Source of the DNA: Sphingobium vermicomposti
GTDB lineage: Bacteria; Pseudomonadota; Alphaproteobacteria; Sphingomonadales; Sphingomonadaceae
Direction: 5' to 3'
Assembly: GCF_011762025.1 (NCBI RefSeq)
Contig: NZ_JAASQR010000004.1
Location: forward strand, 124,001-188,000
Length of the DNA stretch: 64,000 bases
Shown here: positions 35,657 to 44,646 of the stretch, piece by piece
Numbering within the stretch: the first letter of the stretch is position 1
Layout of the letters: each line of letters begins with the position of its first letter
The notes under the pieces: generated by a model
Databases searched by the model: none
Seen by the model: only the letters and a program-made list of their open reading frames with translations
What the model was told of the DNA's origin: nothing
Made by a program: the position numbers and the translations under genes

Positions 35657-37690
35657 GTGCGTTTCAAGATTTCTGTTTGCCTGGCGAGCCTGCTTGCCGG
35701 AACCGCCGCTGATGCAGCCGGAAGCCAGATCCAAACCGGGCCTGCACCCAAATGGGCCGTCCAGTCGGAGGCGATGCCTGTACCGGGCGATGCCGCAGGG
35801 GCTGTCTTTATCCGCCGTCAGGACACGGAGGTTCATCTGGATGGCAAGGGGCACCTGCTCTATAATGGTTACCGCATCAAGATCCTCCATCCCAATGCGC
35901 TGCAGCTTGGCAACCTGTCGCTGGCCTGGAACCCGGCCGCTGGTTCGCCTGTTGTCCATGTCATCAAAATCCATCGCGAAGGCCAGGTCATCGACATACT
36001 GAAGACGGCCTCGTTCGAAATACTGCGCCGAGAAGACCAACTCGAAGCCGCAAGGTTGGACGGCAATCTCACCGCCGTTTTGCGTGTGCCAGATCTGAGG
36101 GTCGGGGACGAAATAGAGTTCGCCGCGACCCTCCGCGCCAGCGATCCCACACTGGGGAAGGATGATGCCGGCCTGCTTCTCCTCGCCTCCGAGCCGGCGC
36201 TTGGTCGATATCATCTTCGATTGAGTTGGGAAGAAGGAAACAAGCCAGCGGTCAAGATGACCAGCGATATGTCGACGGTGGCTGAGCAGGGCGCGAATGC
36301 GATCGATTATCGATTCGACAACCCCACCGTTCTGACGCCGCCGAAAGATGCTCCTCCTCGCTATCAGTGGCAGAGGGTGGTCGAATATAGCAGTTTCAGC
36401 GACTGGCAGGGCATATCGCGCCTTTTCGCGCCGCTGTTCGCCAATGCTTCAAAACCAAACGCCAACTCGTCGCTCAAGCAGGAGGCCGCACGTATCGCTG
36501 CAGCCCATGCGAAGCCGTTGGATCGCGCCGCTGCTGCCCTCAAACTGGTGCAGCAGGACGTTCGCTATATTTATGTCGGGCTGAATGGCGGCAATCTGAC
36601 GCCGGCGGGAGCCGATGAGACATGGCAACGGCGCTATGGCGACTGTAAGGCCAAGACGGTGCTGCTGCTGGCATTGTTGCGCGAGTTGGGTGTCGAAGCG
36701 GAGGCGGTGCTGGTCAACAATAGCGGCACGGATGATGGCCTTGACGAGCGGCTGCCCAGCCCACGCATGTTCGACCATGTGCTGGTGCGGGCGCGGGTCG
36801 ATGGACAGAGCTATTGGCTTGATGGCACCTTGCCTGCAGTCGTACCGCCTGGTGCAGAACCGGTCATACCCTATCAATGGGTTCTTCCGCTGACCGCGCA
36901 GGGAAGCAGTCTTGAGCAACTGAGCTGGGCGCCTGCCTCGCGTCCGAATGAGATTACGCTGTTCGAGGTCGACGCGCGCGCCGGATTTGAAAGGCCTGCG
37001 CGGATTACCAATACGACCATCAGGCGCGGGATCGAAGGCTTGCAGCAGGAGGTTCAGTTTGCGGCAGCGACGCCCGCGCAACTGCTCAGCGCGTTCCGGC
37101 AGAATGCGATCGGAAACACATGGCAGACCATCGAAGATGTTCAGTGGCGCTATGATGTGAAGGCACAGGCCAGCATATTGACTATCATCGGCACCGGTGC
37201 AGTCGACTGGGACGATGATGGCGATGGAATGAGATCGCTGGCACTGCCGGGCGGCGGCTTCAGCCCGCCCGAAAAGCGGATACGCGCTGCTGAGCAGGAT
37301 CAGGCACTGCCATTCTACAACAAGCCGGATTTCAGCTGTTACGTCACTACGGTTCGTCTGCCGTCGACGACCAAGCCGGAACAGTGGTCGCACAAGGACG
37401 ATATCAACAACCGGATGTTCGGTCGGGCCTATTACCGCGCCTTCGACATATATGATGGCTCGCTGCGCATGGTCCGGGGATCGCGAATTGAGCAAAAAGA
37501 AATTGATGCCACCAAAGCGAAGCGCGACAATGGCCGGATTGCTCTGTTCGACAACAGCATGGCATGGATAAGCTACAATCCGAGCGGCAAAAACACCGAT
37601 ACCAAGGCGAGCAGACGAGTGCCCGCGACAAATGAGATCGATTGGACCGCCGACAATGTGCCTTGCCTAGCGTCTAGCACCGGAAGCTAA
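35657..37690 (+). CDS. Exported DUF3857/transglutaminase-like protein
   Basis: A 677-residue periplasmic or surface-associated protein. The GTG at 35657 gives a clean signal peptide (RFKISVCLASLLAGTAADA) with AGGGGG 4-5 bases upstream; the frame also allows ATG 35633. DUF3857 covers about residues 50-230, and a transglutaminase-like domain about 260-400 with Cys330 (YGDCKAK), His374 (FDHVLV) and Asp389 (YWLDG) forming a complete triad. The C-terminal part is beta-rich. Family members are thought to be proteases or acyltransferases of the envelope; function is unknown. Convergent with the LysR gene, it seems monocistronic. Confidence 0.87.
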   Translation: MRFKISVCLASLLAGTAADAAGSQIQTGPAPKWAVQSEAMPVPGDAAGAVFIRRQDTEVHLDGKGHLLYNGYRIKILHPNALQLGNLSLAWNPAAGSPVVHVIKIHREGQVIDILKTASFEILRREDQLEAARLDGNLTAVLRVPDLRVGDEIEFAATLRASDPTLGKDDAGLLLLASEPALGRYHLRLSWEEGNKPAVKMTSDMSTVAEQGANAIDYRFDNPTVLTPPKDAPPRYQWQRVVEYSSFSDWQGISRLFAPLFANASKPNANSSLKQEAARIAAAHAKPLDRAAAALKLVQQDVRYIYVGLNGGNLTPAGADETWQRRYGDCKAKTVLLLALLRELGVEAEAVLVNNSGTDDGLDERLPSPRMFDHVLVRARVDGQSYWLDGTLPAVVPPGAEPVIPYQWVLPLTAQGSSLEQLSWAPASRPNEITLFEVDARAGFERPARITNTTIRRGIEGLQQEVQFAAATPAQLLSAFRQNAIGNTWQTIEDVQWRYDVKAQASILTIIGTGAVDWDDDGDGMRSLALPGGGFSPPEKRIRAAEQDQALPFYNKPDFSCYVTTVRLPSTTKPEQWSHKDDINNRMFGRAYYRAFDIYDGSLRMVRGSRIEQKEIDATKAKRDNGRIALFDNSMAWISYNPSGKNTDTKASRRVPATNEIDWTADNVPCLASSTGS

Positions 37691-37949
37691 AGGCGAGCAA
37701 CGCCGTCTGCAGCCACGCGAAACTGGCATCGATCCTTCTAGGTTATTCAGCCAATCCCTGGTGACGGCGGGTGTCGCCTCCGGCCAACCGACAGCAGCAC
37801 GATCAAGACTTCGAAGGCACTCACCGCATTACAAACGCACAGGCCCCGCGACTGCCGCTGCCACCGCCGCACGCTCGATTTGCAGACGCTACAGCGGCAA
37901 GCGGCGATTTGCCTGTGGAATTGCCGAAAAGCGCGCAGTCACGCGACAG

Positions 37950-38876
37950 TCAATATTGCAGCTGCGCTTCCCACACGCCGGTGTCCACCAGATGCTTGAT
38001 TTCTTCGCGTACCAGCCGAACGATGATGCGCGTCGATCGGGTCATTTGCTCTTCGCGCGGTATGCCGAGCACCAGCTGACGGACAACGGGTGGATGACCG
38101 ATCGGCGCGTAGCGCAGGATGCCTGCATCGACCTCCCGGCTCATGGACGACAGGGGCAGTACGGTGTAGCCGAGCCCGAATTCCACCAGTTCCTTCAGCA
38201 CCAGGAAAGAATCTGCTTCATAGCGGACATTGAGTGGCACCCCGGCCTTGCGCGCTGCCGCCTCCACGATCAGGCGAAGGCCGTGAGATTGGCTGGGCAA
38301 TACGATCGGCAGCTTGACGATTTCCTCGATCGAAACCCGCGTCGCGGGATCGAGCGCGGAGGAGGACGGACCCACCAGAACCAACTCTTCATAGAGCATC
38401 TCCGCGACGTTCATTTGCAAATCGGATGCCGGACCATAAAGAAGGGCGACATCGATCTCCCCGCGTTGCAGCCAGTCGATAAGGTGTCCCGCATATCCCT
38501 CGACAATTCGCAGCGAGATGTTGGGGGCCTGCTCCGCAACGCGCCGGGCGAGCCGCCCTGCCAGGATATAGCTGACCGTGGGGGGAATCCCGAGGGCGAT
38601 CTGGCCGCCTCCTTCTGCGGAGCGAGATTTTATGTCCTCAAAGGCTTGCCGGACCTGCCGCACCGGACCCGCGATATGCTGGCGTAGTTCCTCGCCCGCC
38701 GGGGTGAGCTGCATGCCGCGGCGATGGCGGAAGAACAGCGGTGTGCCAGCCTCTTCCTCAAGTATGCGCATCTGACGGCTGAGGGCGGGCTGGGCGATCC
38801 GCATCCGGTCGGCCGCCCGGCTGAGCGATCCGAGTTCGGCGATTTTCAGAAAATGTTCAAGCCGCCGGAAATCCAC
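37950..38876 (-). CDS. LysR-family regulator of the itaconate-type cluster
   Basis: A 308-residue LysR regulator: winged helix-turn-helix in residues 1-60 (FLKIAELGSLSRAADRMRIAQPALSRQMRILEEEAG) and a periplasmic-binding-fold effector domain from about 90. The start is GTG 38876 with AGGAGCG upstream. It is divergent from the aldehyde dehydrogenase-MmgE pair, with LysR-type half-sites in the 112-base gap (38930-38959). In Pseudomonas aeruginosa a LysR gene borders an itaconate cluster of very similar content, so this is the likely activator here. Confidence 0.9.
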   Translation of the reverse strand: MDFRRLEHFLKIAELGSLSRAADRMRIAQPALSRQMRILEEEAGTPLFFRHRRGMQLTPAGEELRQHIAGPVRQVRQAFEDIKSRSAEGGGQIALGIPPTVSYILAGRLARRVAEQAPNISLRIVEGYAGHLIDWLQRGEIDVALLYGPASDLQMNVAEMLYEELVLVGPSSSALDPATRVSIEEIVKLPIVLPSQSHGLRLIVEAAARKAGVPLNVRYEADSFLVLKELVEFGLGYTVLPLSSMSREVDAGILRYAPIGHPPVVRQLVLGIPREEQMTRSTRIIVRLVREEIKHLVDTGVWEAQLQY

Positions 38877-38929
38877 TCACGCGCTCCTGTTCGATCATGC
38901 CCAACCGACATAGCTAGACGCGTAGATTG

Positions 38930-38959
38930 TTGCTATTGATTTAGCAAAATTCGCAATAG
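38930..38959. promoter_or_regulatory. Candidate LysR binding sites
   Basis: TTGCT-N8-AGCAA (38930-38947) is an interrupted palindrome that contains the LysR T-N11-A pattern. It overlaps CTATTG-N15-CAATAG (38933-38959). They lie midway between the divergent LysR and aldehyde dehydrogenase starts, about 40-55 bases from each, as expected for an autoregulated LysR activator. Confidence 0.6.
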
Positions 38960-38988
38960 GCTCCGCCGAGTTCAGTTTGAGGAGCGTA

Positions 38989-40479
38989 ATGGCAGAGGAT
39001 CTGGAGCGGTTTTGCAACCTGCTGGCGGGAAGCGGGCGGGAAGCTGATGGCGGCGAATGGCTGGAAAGCCTTGACCCTGCGACGGGCGAAGCCTGGGCCC
39101 TGATCCCGCGCTGTACCTCCACCGATGTCGATGCGGCGGTGGAAGCGGCGCGCGCTGCATTTCGTTCGCCAGAATGGCGTGGCCTGACCGCAACGGCGCG
39201 TGGCGCATTGCTGTATCGCTTCGCCGACATATTGGCCGAAGAAGCCGAGCGGCTGGCGCAGATAGAAACGCATGACAATGGGAAGCTGATCGCGGAAATG
39301 CGCGCGCAGCTTGGCTACCTCCCGGCTTATTACCGCTATTTCGCTGGCTTGGCCGACAAGATGGAGGGCCATGTCCTGCCCATCGACAAGCCTTTGATGC
39401 ACGCCTTCACCCGCCGCGAGCCGCTGGGCGTCATCGCCTGCATCACTCCTTGGAACTCGCCGCTATTGCTGCTGGCGTGGAAGCTGGCGCCATTGCTTGC
39501 GGCGGGCAACACGGCAGTCATCAAGCCATCGGAACATGCATCCTGCTCGACCCTCGCCTTTGTCGAGCTGTTCGAACGCGCGGGGTTCCCGGCGGGCGTC
39601 GTCAATACGGTTACAGGCCTGCCCCAGGAATGCGGCGAGCCTTTGGTCAGGCACCCCGATATTGCCAAGATCGCGTTCACCGGGGGCGAGCCGGGCGGCA
39701 TCGCAATCTATCGCTCCGCCGCGGAAAACCTTAAAAAGGTCACGCTGGAGCTGGGCGGCAAATCGCCCAACATCATCTTCGGCGATGCGGACCTGGAACG
39801 CGCCGTCTATGGCGCGGTGTCCGGCATCTTCGCGGCATCGGGCCAGACCTGCATCGCGGGATCGCGCCTGCTCGTGCAGCGCAATGTCCATGATGAGGTC
39901 GTGGAGCGTCTGGTCGCCATCGCGCGCACCGCTCGCATCGGTGATCCCAAACTTGCCGACACGCAGGTGGGGCCGGTCACGACTTTGGCGCAGCGGGGCA
40001 AGGTAATCGACCATATCGCAAGCGCGCGCCAATCAGGCGCGGAATGCGTGCTGGGCGGCGGCCTGCCCACTGTCGAGGGGCTGGAGGGCGGCTGGTTCGT
40101 GCAGCCTACGATCTTCACCGGTGTCGATAACCAGATGCCGATCGCGCGCGAGGAAGTGTTCGGGCCTGTGCTGGCCATCATCCCGTTCGATGATGAGGAA
40201 GAGGCGCTGTCGATCGCGAATGACAGCCCCTATGGCCTTGCTGCCGGCGTGTGGACGCAGGACATCGGCCGCGCCATCCGCATGTCCGAGCGCGTGGAAG
40301 CAGGCACTATATGGGTAAACACCTATCGCGCGGTCAGCTTCATGGCTCCCTTTGGCGGCACGAAGCGCAGCGGTATCGGCCGTGAAAGCGGGCAGGAAGC
40401 CATGGACGAATATTTGCAGACCAAGAGCGTGTGGATCGACCTTGGCTCTCCCGTTTCAAACCCCTTCATCATCAGGTAA
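38989..40479 (+). CDS. NAD(P)-dependent aldehyde dehydrogenase
   Basis: A 496-residue aldehyde dehydrogenase: CITPWNSPLLLLAWKLAP near 155, FTGGEPGG near 230, the base glutamate in LELGGKSP near 254, and catalytic Cys288 in GQTCIAG. ATG 38989 has GAGGAG 5 bases upstream; an in-frame TTG at 38977 is rejected. It is first in a two-gene operon with the MmgE/PrpD gene 6 bases downstream, divergent from LysR. Such an enzyme is not part of the best-known itaconate clusters, so it may feed the pathway from an aldehyde or semialdehyde precursor. It is not closely alike to the aldehyde dehydrogenase at 7244. Confidence 0.9.
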   Translation: MAEDLERFCNLLAGSGREADGGEWLESLDPATGEAWALIPRCTSTDVDAAVEAARAAFRSPEWRGLTATARGALLYRFADILAEEAERLAQIETHDNGKLIAEMRAQLGYLPAYYRYFAGLADKMEGHVLPIDKPLMHAFTRREPLGVIACITPWNSPLLLLAWKLAPLLAAGNTAVIKPSEHASCSTLAFVELFERAGFPAGVVNTVTGLPQECGEPLVRHPDIAKIAFTGGEPGGIAIYRSAAENLKKVTLELGGKSPNIIFGDADLERAVYGAVSGIFAASGQTCIAGSRLLVQRNVHDEVVERLVAIARTARIGDPKLADTQVGPVTTLAQRGKVIDHIASARQSGAECVLGGGLPTVEGLEGGWFVQPTIFTGVDNQMPIAREEVFGPVLAIIPFDDEEEALSIANDSPYGLAAGVWTQDIGRAIRMSERVEAGTIWVNTYRAVSFMAPFGGTKRSGIGRESGQEAMDEYLQTKSVWIDLGSPVSNPFIIR

Positions 40480-40485
40480 AGCATC

Positions 40486-41853
40486 ATGAAAATTACAGAA
40501 ACCCTGGCGGATTTTTGTGCCAACGTCTCGACAGCATCTCTTCCGGCAGAGGTTGTCGAACGCACGTCACTTCTGCTGCTCGACCTTGTCGGCAGCATCG
40601 TGCGAGCGCGCAGCGAAGCTGTGGTTGCCCCGCCCTTGCTCGCCACCGTCGCCGCAATGGGCCTCGACAATGGCACCGCACGAGTGTTCGGCGACCCAGC
40701 GGGCTATGCCCCGGCGGGCGCGGCGCTGCTGAATGGCGCGCTCGCCCATGCGCTCGACTTTGACGACACCCATGCCGCCGGGACATTGCACCCCGGTGCG
40801 CCGGTCATTCCGGCTGCGCTTGCCGCAGCGGAGATGACGGGCGCGTCCGGTGCCGACATTCTCGCCGCGATTGTCGCGGGGTATGAGACTTGCTGCCGGA
40901 TTGCAGTCGCGCTTCCAGCGGGCGATCATTATGCGCGCGGCTTTCATCCCAGCGCGACCTGCGGCGTGTTCGGCGCGGCGGCGGCGGCGGCACGGATCTT
41001 CGGTCTCGATGCGGCCGGGATCAGCGCTGCGCTGGGCATCGCGCTCAGCCAGAGCGCGGGCAGCCTCCAATTCCTGGCCGATGGCGCTCAGACCAAGCCG
41101 TTTCAGGTGGGCTGGGCGGCGATGGCGGGTCTGACCGCCGCGACGCTGGCGCGCAACGGCTACAAAGGGCCTGCCGAAGCGATCGAAGGACGTCATGGCT
41201 TCCTTCAAGGCTATGCGCCTTCGCCCAGGCCGGAGCGGGTCGTGCAGGACCTCGGCTCGGTTTACGAATTGATGCATACGGGGATCAAGCCCTATCCGTC
41301 CTGCCGCTACGGCCATGCCGGCATCGATGCGGTGCTGGCGCTGCGATCGGAACATGGATTGCAGCCGGACGAGGTGGAGAGCATCACCTATGGCCTGTCG
41401 AACGCGGGCCTGCTGCTGGTCGGCGCGCCCATCGAGCATAAGCGCAATCCGCGCAATATCGTGGACGCACAGTTCAGCGCGCCATTCGTGCTTTCTTGCG
41501 CCCTGGTGACAGGAGCGATGGAGTGGGACAGCTATCAGCGGCTGAACGATCCGGTCATCCGTGCAACGCTGCCCAAGGTCGATTGCATCCACGATCCGGA
41601 GATCGAGGCGGAATTTCCGACTAATATGTCGGGTAAAATCACCATCGCGGCGCGTGGTCAGACATTCAGCCGCAAAGTTGTCGTGCCGCTAGGCGAGCCA
41701 TCTAACTTCCTTGGCACGGACAAGCTGTTGACGAAGTTCATGGCGCTTGCCGCTCCGGTATTAGGGGCTGACAAGGCGGACGCGCTTTCCACGGCAGCAC
41801 TTGATCTCGCCACTTTGCCGGAGGTTGGCGAATTGACCAGCCTGGCGGTGTAG
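40486..41853 (+). CDS. MmgE/PrpD-family protein
   Basis: A 455-residue member of the family of 2-methylcitrate dehydratase and cis-aconitate decarboxylase. The N-terminal helical domain has LLNGALAHALDFDDTHAAGTLHPGAPVIPAALA (about 85-117), the conserved catalytic-loop region; HPSATCGVFGAAAAAARIFG and KPYPSCRYGHAGIDAVLAL follow. It starts 6 bases after the aldehyde dehydrogenase. An MmgE/PrpD gene also lies in the P. aeruginosa itaconate cluster. Because itaconate itself is made by a member of this fold, a decarboxylase or dehydratase on a tricarboxylic or dicarboxylic acid is plausible but unproven. Confidence 0.85.
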   Translation: MKITETLADFCANVSTASLPAEVVERTSLLLLDLVGSIVRARSEAVVAPPLLATVAAMGLDNGTARVFGDPAGYAPAGAALLNGALAHALDFDDTHAAGTLHPGAPVIPAALAAAEMTGASGADILAAIVAGYETCCRIAVALPAGDHYARGFHPSATCGVFGAAAAAARIFGLDAAGISAALGIALSQSAGSLQFLADGAQTKPFQVGWAAMAGLTAATLARNGYKGPAEAIEGRHGFLQGYAPSPRPERVVQDLGSVYELMHTGIKPYPSCRYGHAGIDAVLALRSEHGLQPDEVESITYGLSNAGLLLVGAPIEHKRNPRNIVDAQFSAPFVLSCALVTGAMEWDSYQRLNDPVIRATLPKVDCIHDPEIEAEFPTNMSGKITIAARGQTFSRKVVVPLGEPSNFLGTDKLLTKFMALAAPVLGADKADALSTAALDLATLPEVGELTSLAV

Positions 41854-41873
41854 GATGATAGGGCGCGCGCCGT

Positions 41874-42728
41874 CTACCGGTTGTCAAGCAGGCGGCGGGC
41901 GCGCTCCACCACGGGCAGGTCGATCATCCGACCGCGCAGACTGACTACGCCGCCGCCATCGCGTGAGGCCCACGCCTCCAATATCGAGCGCGCCTCTTCA
42001 AGATCCTGCTCGCTCGGCTGAAATATTGCGTTGGCGATTGCGACTTGAGTTGGATGGATGCAAATCGCGCCGGTGACGCCCCAGCTCCGTCCGGTCAGGG
42101 CAGCGGCGCGATAGGCGTCGGCATCGGCATAGGCGGCGATGGAGACCGGAACAGCCAGCGCCATCAAATCATGCGCCCGTGCCGCAAGCGCCATCTGGCG
42201 CGACGGCATGTCGAGCAGTTCGGCGCTCGGACTCACACCCATGTCGAGCGCCAAGTCTTCCGGGCCCAGGGCGAGGCCGATCATCTGCGGAAAGGCCACA
42301 AGCTCAGGCAAGTTAACCAGACCGGCGGCGCTTTCGACTAGGCCGATGAGGCCGGGTGTATGATCAAGCTGCCGCTCAGCTGCCAGTTCGCTGATCATTT
42401 CCCAGAGTACGGAAAGCCGGTCCACCCGTTCGCAGCCCGGCACCATCAGCGCAGTCACGCCCGGCTGCAATGCTGCATCCAGGTCCGCCAAGACGTCACG
42501 CCACGCACTGTTTATGCGGATAACGAGCGGCTGGCCCTGTGACGCCAGCGTGTTGATCGCGTCGGGCAATGCGGCGCGCGCTGCCGCCTTGCCAGCAGCC
42601 GGAACAGCATCTTCCAGATCGAGAATGACCGCATCCGCACCGCGTGTCGCGACCTTTGCGATCCGTTCAGGCTGATCGGCGCCGACGAATAGCAGCGATT
42701 TCCAGCCTGGATTGGGAAGGCGGGCCAT
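41874..42728 (-). CDS. CitE-like CoA-ester lyase (citramalyl-CoA lyase-like)
   Basis: A 284-residue HpcH/HpaI aldolase-fold lyase: SLLFVGADQPERIAKV, the acidic ADAVILDLEDAV, then magnesium-ligand regions GLVESAAGLVNL and GLALGPEDLALDMG, and the active-site GAICIHPTQV. Such enzymes split 3-hydroxyacyl-CoAs such as malyl-CoA or citramalyl-CoA. ATG 42728 overlaps the hydratase stop by one base (TGATG), so the frame open to 42797 is rejected. As last gene after a CoA transferase and hydratase it fits Ccl, giving acetyl-CoA and pyruvate from citramalyl-CoA. It is tail to tail with the MmgE gene, 20 bases apart. Confidence 0.85.
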   Translation of the reverse strand: MARLPNPGWKSLLFVGADQPERIAKVATRGADAVILDLEDAVPAAGKAAARAALPDAINTLASQGQPLVIRINSAWRDVLADLDAALQPGVTALMVPGCERVDRLSVLWEMISELAAERQLDHTPGLIGLVESAAGLVNLPELVAFPQMIGLALGPEDLALDMGVSPSAELLDMPSRQMALAARAHDLMALAVPVSIAAYADADAYRAAALTGRSWGVTGAICIHPTQVAIANAIFQPSEQDLEEARSILEAWASRDGGGVVSLRGRMIDLPVVERARRLLDNR

Positions 42729-43528
42729 CAGCGGATATCCACCCGCGCCTGCATCGCCAGCCCGCCCGCATGATCGATGGCCATCAGGTCGCCGCACTTA
42801 TCCTCCGGCGACAGCCCCAGCGTGAACTCGTCACCCGCAAAGATCGGCCTCTGCGCGCGGAAGGAGAAGCGCGTGACCTGCGCGCCCGGAACGTTGCGCA
42901 GGAAATGATCCATCAGCAAGGTCGCAATGAAGGGGCCATGGACGACCAGGCCAGGATATCCTTCGACATCGCGCGTATAGGGCAGGTCATAATGGATGCG
43001 GTGCGCGTTGAAGGTGAGGGCGGAAAAGCGGAAAAGCTGCACCGGATCGATCGTAACGGAGCGCGCTACAGGCGGCGCGGGAGCCAGTGTTTCGGGCGGA
43101 GGAGGTGCCCCGTTGCGTCCCGCTTCGCGATACACGATGTCCTGTTCTTCCACGATGCAGGCCTGGCCGTCGACCTTCAGCAGGTGACGCAGTGTGACGA
43201 AGCGCATCCGCCCGGATCGCCCCTGCTTGTCATTGACCGCGATCGCACTCGTTTCGCGCTCTACTTCGCTGCCGAGCAGGATCGGCGCGAGGAAGCGTAC
43301 GCGGCTGCCGGCCCACATCCGGCGCGGCAGACCATCATCCTCCCGCATCGGGTGGCCATCGGGGCCCATCCCCGATTGACGCGTATCGGGCGGGAATAGC
43401 AGCCAATGGGCAAGCGGCGGCAATTCTCCCGGCGCCCATGGTGCCTTGTCATGATCGAGCAGCGCCGCAAGCAAGTGCGCCTGACGGGGAGCGGCTATGT
43501 CGGTGCGATGTTCGGTCGCTTTGCTCAC
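42728..43528 (-). CDS. MaoC/FAS1-like hydratase (itaconyl-CoA or mesaconyl-CoA hydratase-like)
   Basis: A 266-residue double hot-dog hydratase. The N-terminal half has the hallmark LPPLAHWLLFPPDTRQ, then MGPDGHPMREDD, GLPRRMWAGSRVRF and the IVEEQDIVYREA strand seen in mesaconyl-C4-CoA and itaconyl-CoA hydratases. The C-terminal MaoC half has AHRIHYDLPYTRDVEGYPGLVVHGPF with the catalytic Asp/His region. The start is the GTG at 43528, which overlaps the CoA-transferase stop by 4 bases (GTGTGA context). The upstream frame lies inside that gene. Predicted reaction: hydration of an unsaturated C5 dicarboxyl-CoA to citramalyl-CoA. Confidence 0.85.
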   Translation of the reverse strand: MSKATEHRTDIAAPRQAHLLAALLDHDKAPWAPGELPPLAHWLLFPPDTRQSGMGPDGHPMREDDGLPRRMWAGSRVRFLAPILLGSEVERETSAIAVNDKQGRSGRMRFVTLRHLLKVDGQACIVEEQDIVYREAGRNGAPPPPETLAPAPPVARSVTIDPVQLFRFSALTFNAHRIHYDLPYTRDVEGYPGLVVHGPFIATLLMDHFLRNVPGAQVTRFSFRAQRPIFAGDEFTLGLSPEDKCGDLMAIDHAGGLAMQARVDIR

Positions 43529-44646
43529 ACAAACTCCGCGCGGATCGCTTCGTCGTCTGCGCCCAAAGCGGGAACCGGCAGCGCGACCGCTTCCTCTCCA
43601 TCCCACCTTACAGGTGATGCTGGCAAGGCGACGGGGCCGGTCGGGGTGTCGGCGGTGACGCGGCGAAGCTGGCTGTGCCGCGATAGACCATCGACGCCGT
43701 TCAGTCGCGCCCAGGCCGTGCCCGCTGCCTCCAGCCGGGCGATCAATGCGTCCGGCGTTTCTGCGGAGAAGACGCGGCCGACCAGCGCGTCCAATTCCGG
43801 ACGATTGGCGCACCGCAGCGTATTGGATACATAGCGCGGGTCGGTTGCAATGGCTGCGTCGCCGAGCACCGTGGCGCAGAATTTCGCCCATTCCCGCTCA
43901 TTCTGGATCGACACCACGATCTGTGATCCGTCCGCCGTCGGAAAGGCGCCGTAGGGAGCGATCGATGGGTGCTTGAGGCCAGCGCGCGACGGCGCCTTGC
44001 CACCATAATCATAATGCAGCAGCGGCACCGTCATCCAGTCGGCCAACCCATCGAACAGCGACACGGCGATGCCGCGCCCCTTGCCGGTCTGCTCCCGTTC
44101 GATCAACGCCTGGAGGATCGCGGCATGCGCGTTCATCCCGCAGGCGATGTCGGCGACCGAGACGCCCACGCGCGCAGGATCGTCAGCCGTGCCGGTAATG
44201 CTCGCCAGCCCTGCTTCGCACTGGATCAGGAAGTCATAGGCCTTCATCCCGGCTGCTTCGCCACTCTCGCCATAGCCGGTGATGTCGCAGGTGATGAGGC
44301 GCGGATAGCGGGCGCGAAGGTCAGCCGATCCAAAACCCGACCGTGCGGCCGCACCGGGCGCGAGATTCTGGACGAAGACATCCGCTTTCGACAGCATCCG
44401 TTCGACCAGCGTCGCGTCGGCGGGGTCCTTAAGGTCGATGCGCAGCGACTGCTTGCCGCGGTTGAGCCAGACGAAATAGGCGCTTTCGCCATGAACGACC
44501 GAGTCATAGCCGCGCGCAAAGTCTCCTTCCGCACGCTCCAGTTTGATGATCCGCGCGCCCGCCTCGGCAAGGCGGCTGGTGCACAGCGGTGCGGCCACCG
44601 CCTGTTCCAGCGATATGACCAGCAAGCCTTCCAGCACGTTACCCAT
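43525..44646 (-). CDS. Class III CoA transferase (CaiB/BaiF; itaconate CoA transferase-like)
   Basis: A 373-residue formyl-CoA transferase-fold enzyme. LEGLLVISLEQAVAAPLCTSRLAEAGARIIKLER is the typical N-terminus; the acyl-accepting aspartate is Asp138 in MKAYDFLIQCEAGL; the glycine-rich GRGIAVSLFDGLADWM follows near 195. It moves CoA from a donor such as succinyl-CoA to a dicarboxylic acid without ATP. The start overlaps the acyl-CoA dehydrogenase stop by one base, and the stop overlaps the hydratase start by four, so the four genes are translationally linked. Position in the cluster fits the first, activating step. Confidence 0.88.
   Translation of the reverse strand: MGNVLEGLLVISLEQAVAAPLCTSRLAEAGARIIKLERAEGDFARGYDSVVHGESAYFVWLNRGKQSLRIDLKDPADATLVERMLSKADVFVQNLAPGAAARSGFGSADLRARYPRLITCDITGYGESGEAAGMKAYDFLIQCEAGLASITGTADDPARVGVSVADIACGMNAHAAILQALIEREQTGKGRGIAVSLFDGLADWMTVPLLHYDYGGKAPSRAGLKHPSIAPYGAFPTADGSQIVVSIQNEREWAKFCATVLGDAAIATDPRYVSNTLRCANRPELDALVGRVFSAETPDALIARLEAAGTAWARLNGVDGLSRHSQLRRVTADTPTGPVALPASPVRWDGEEAVALPVPALGADDEAIRAEFV

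Noticed and set aside
36449..37495. Minus-strand open frame of 348 codons
   Set aside because: Antisense to the DUF3857/transglutaminase gene; no recognisable protein features.
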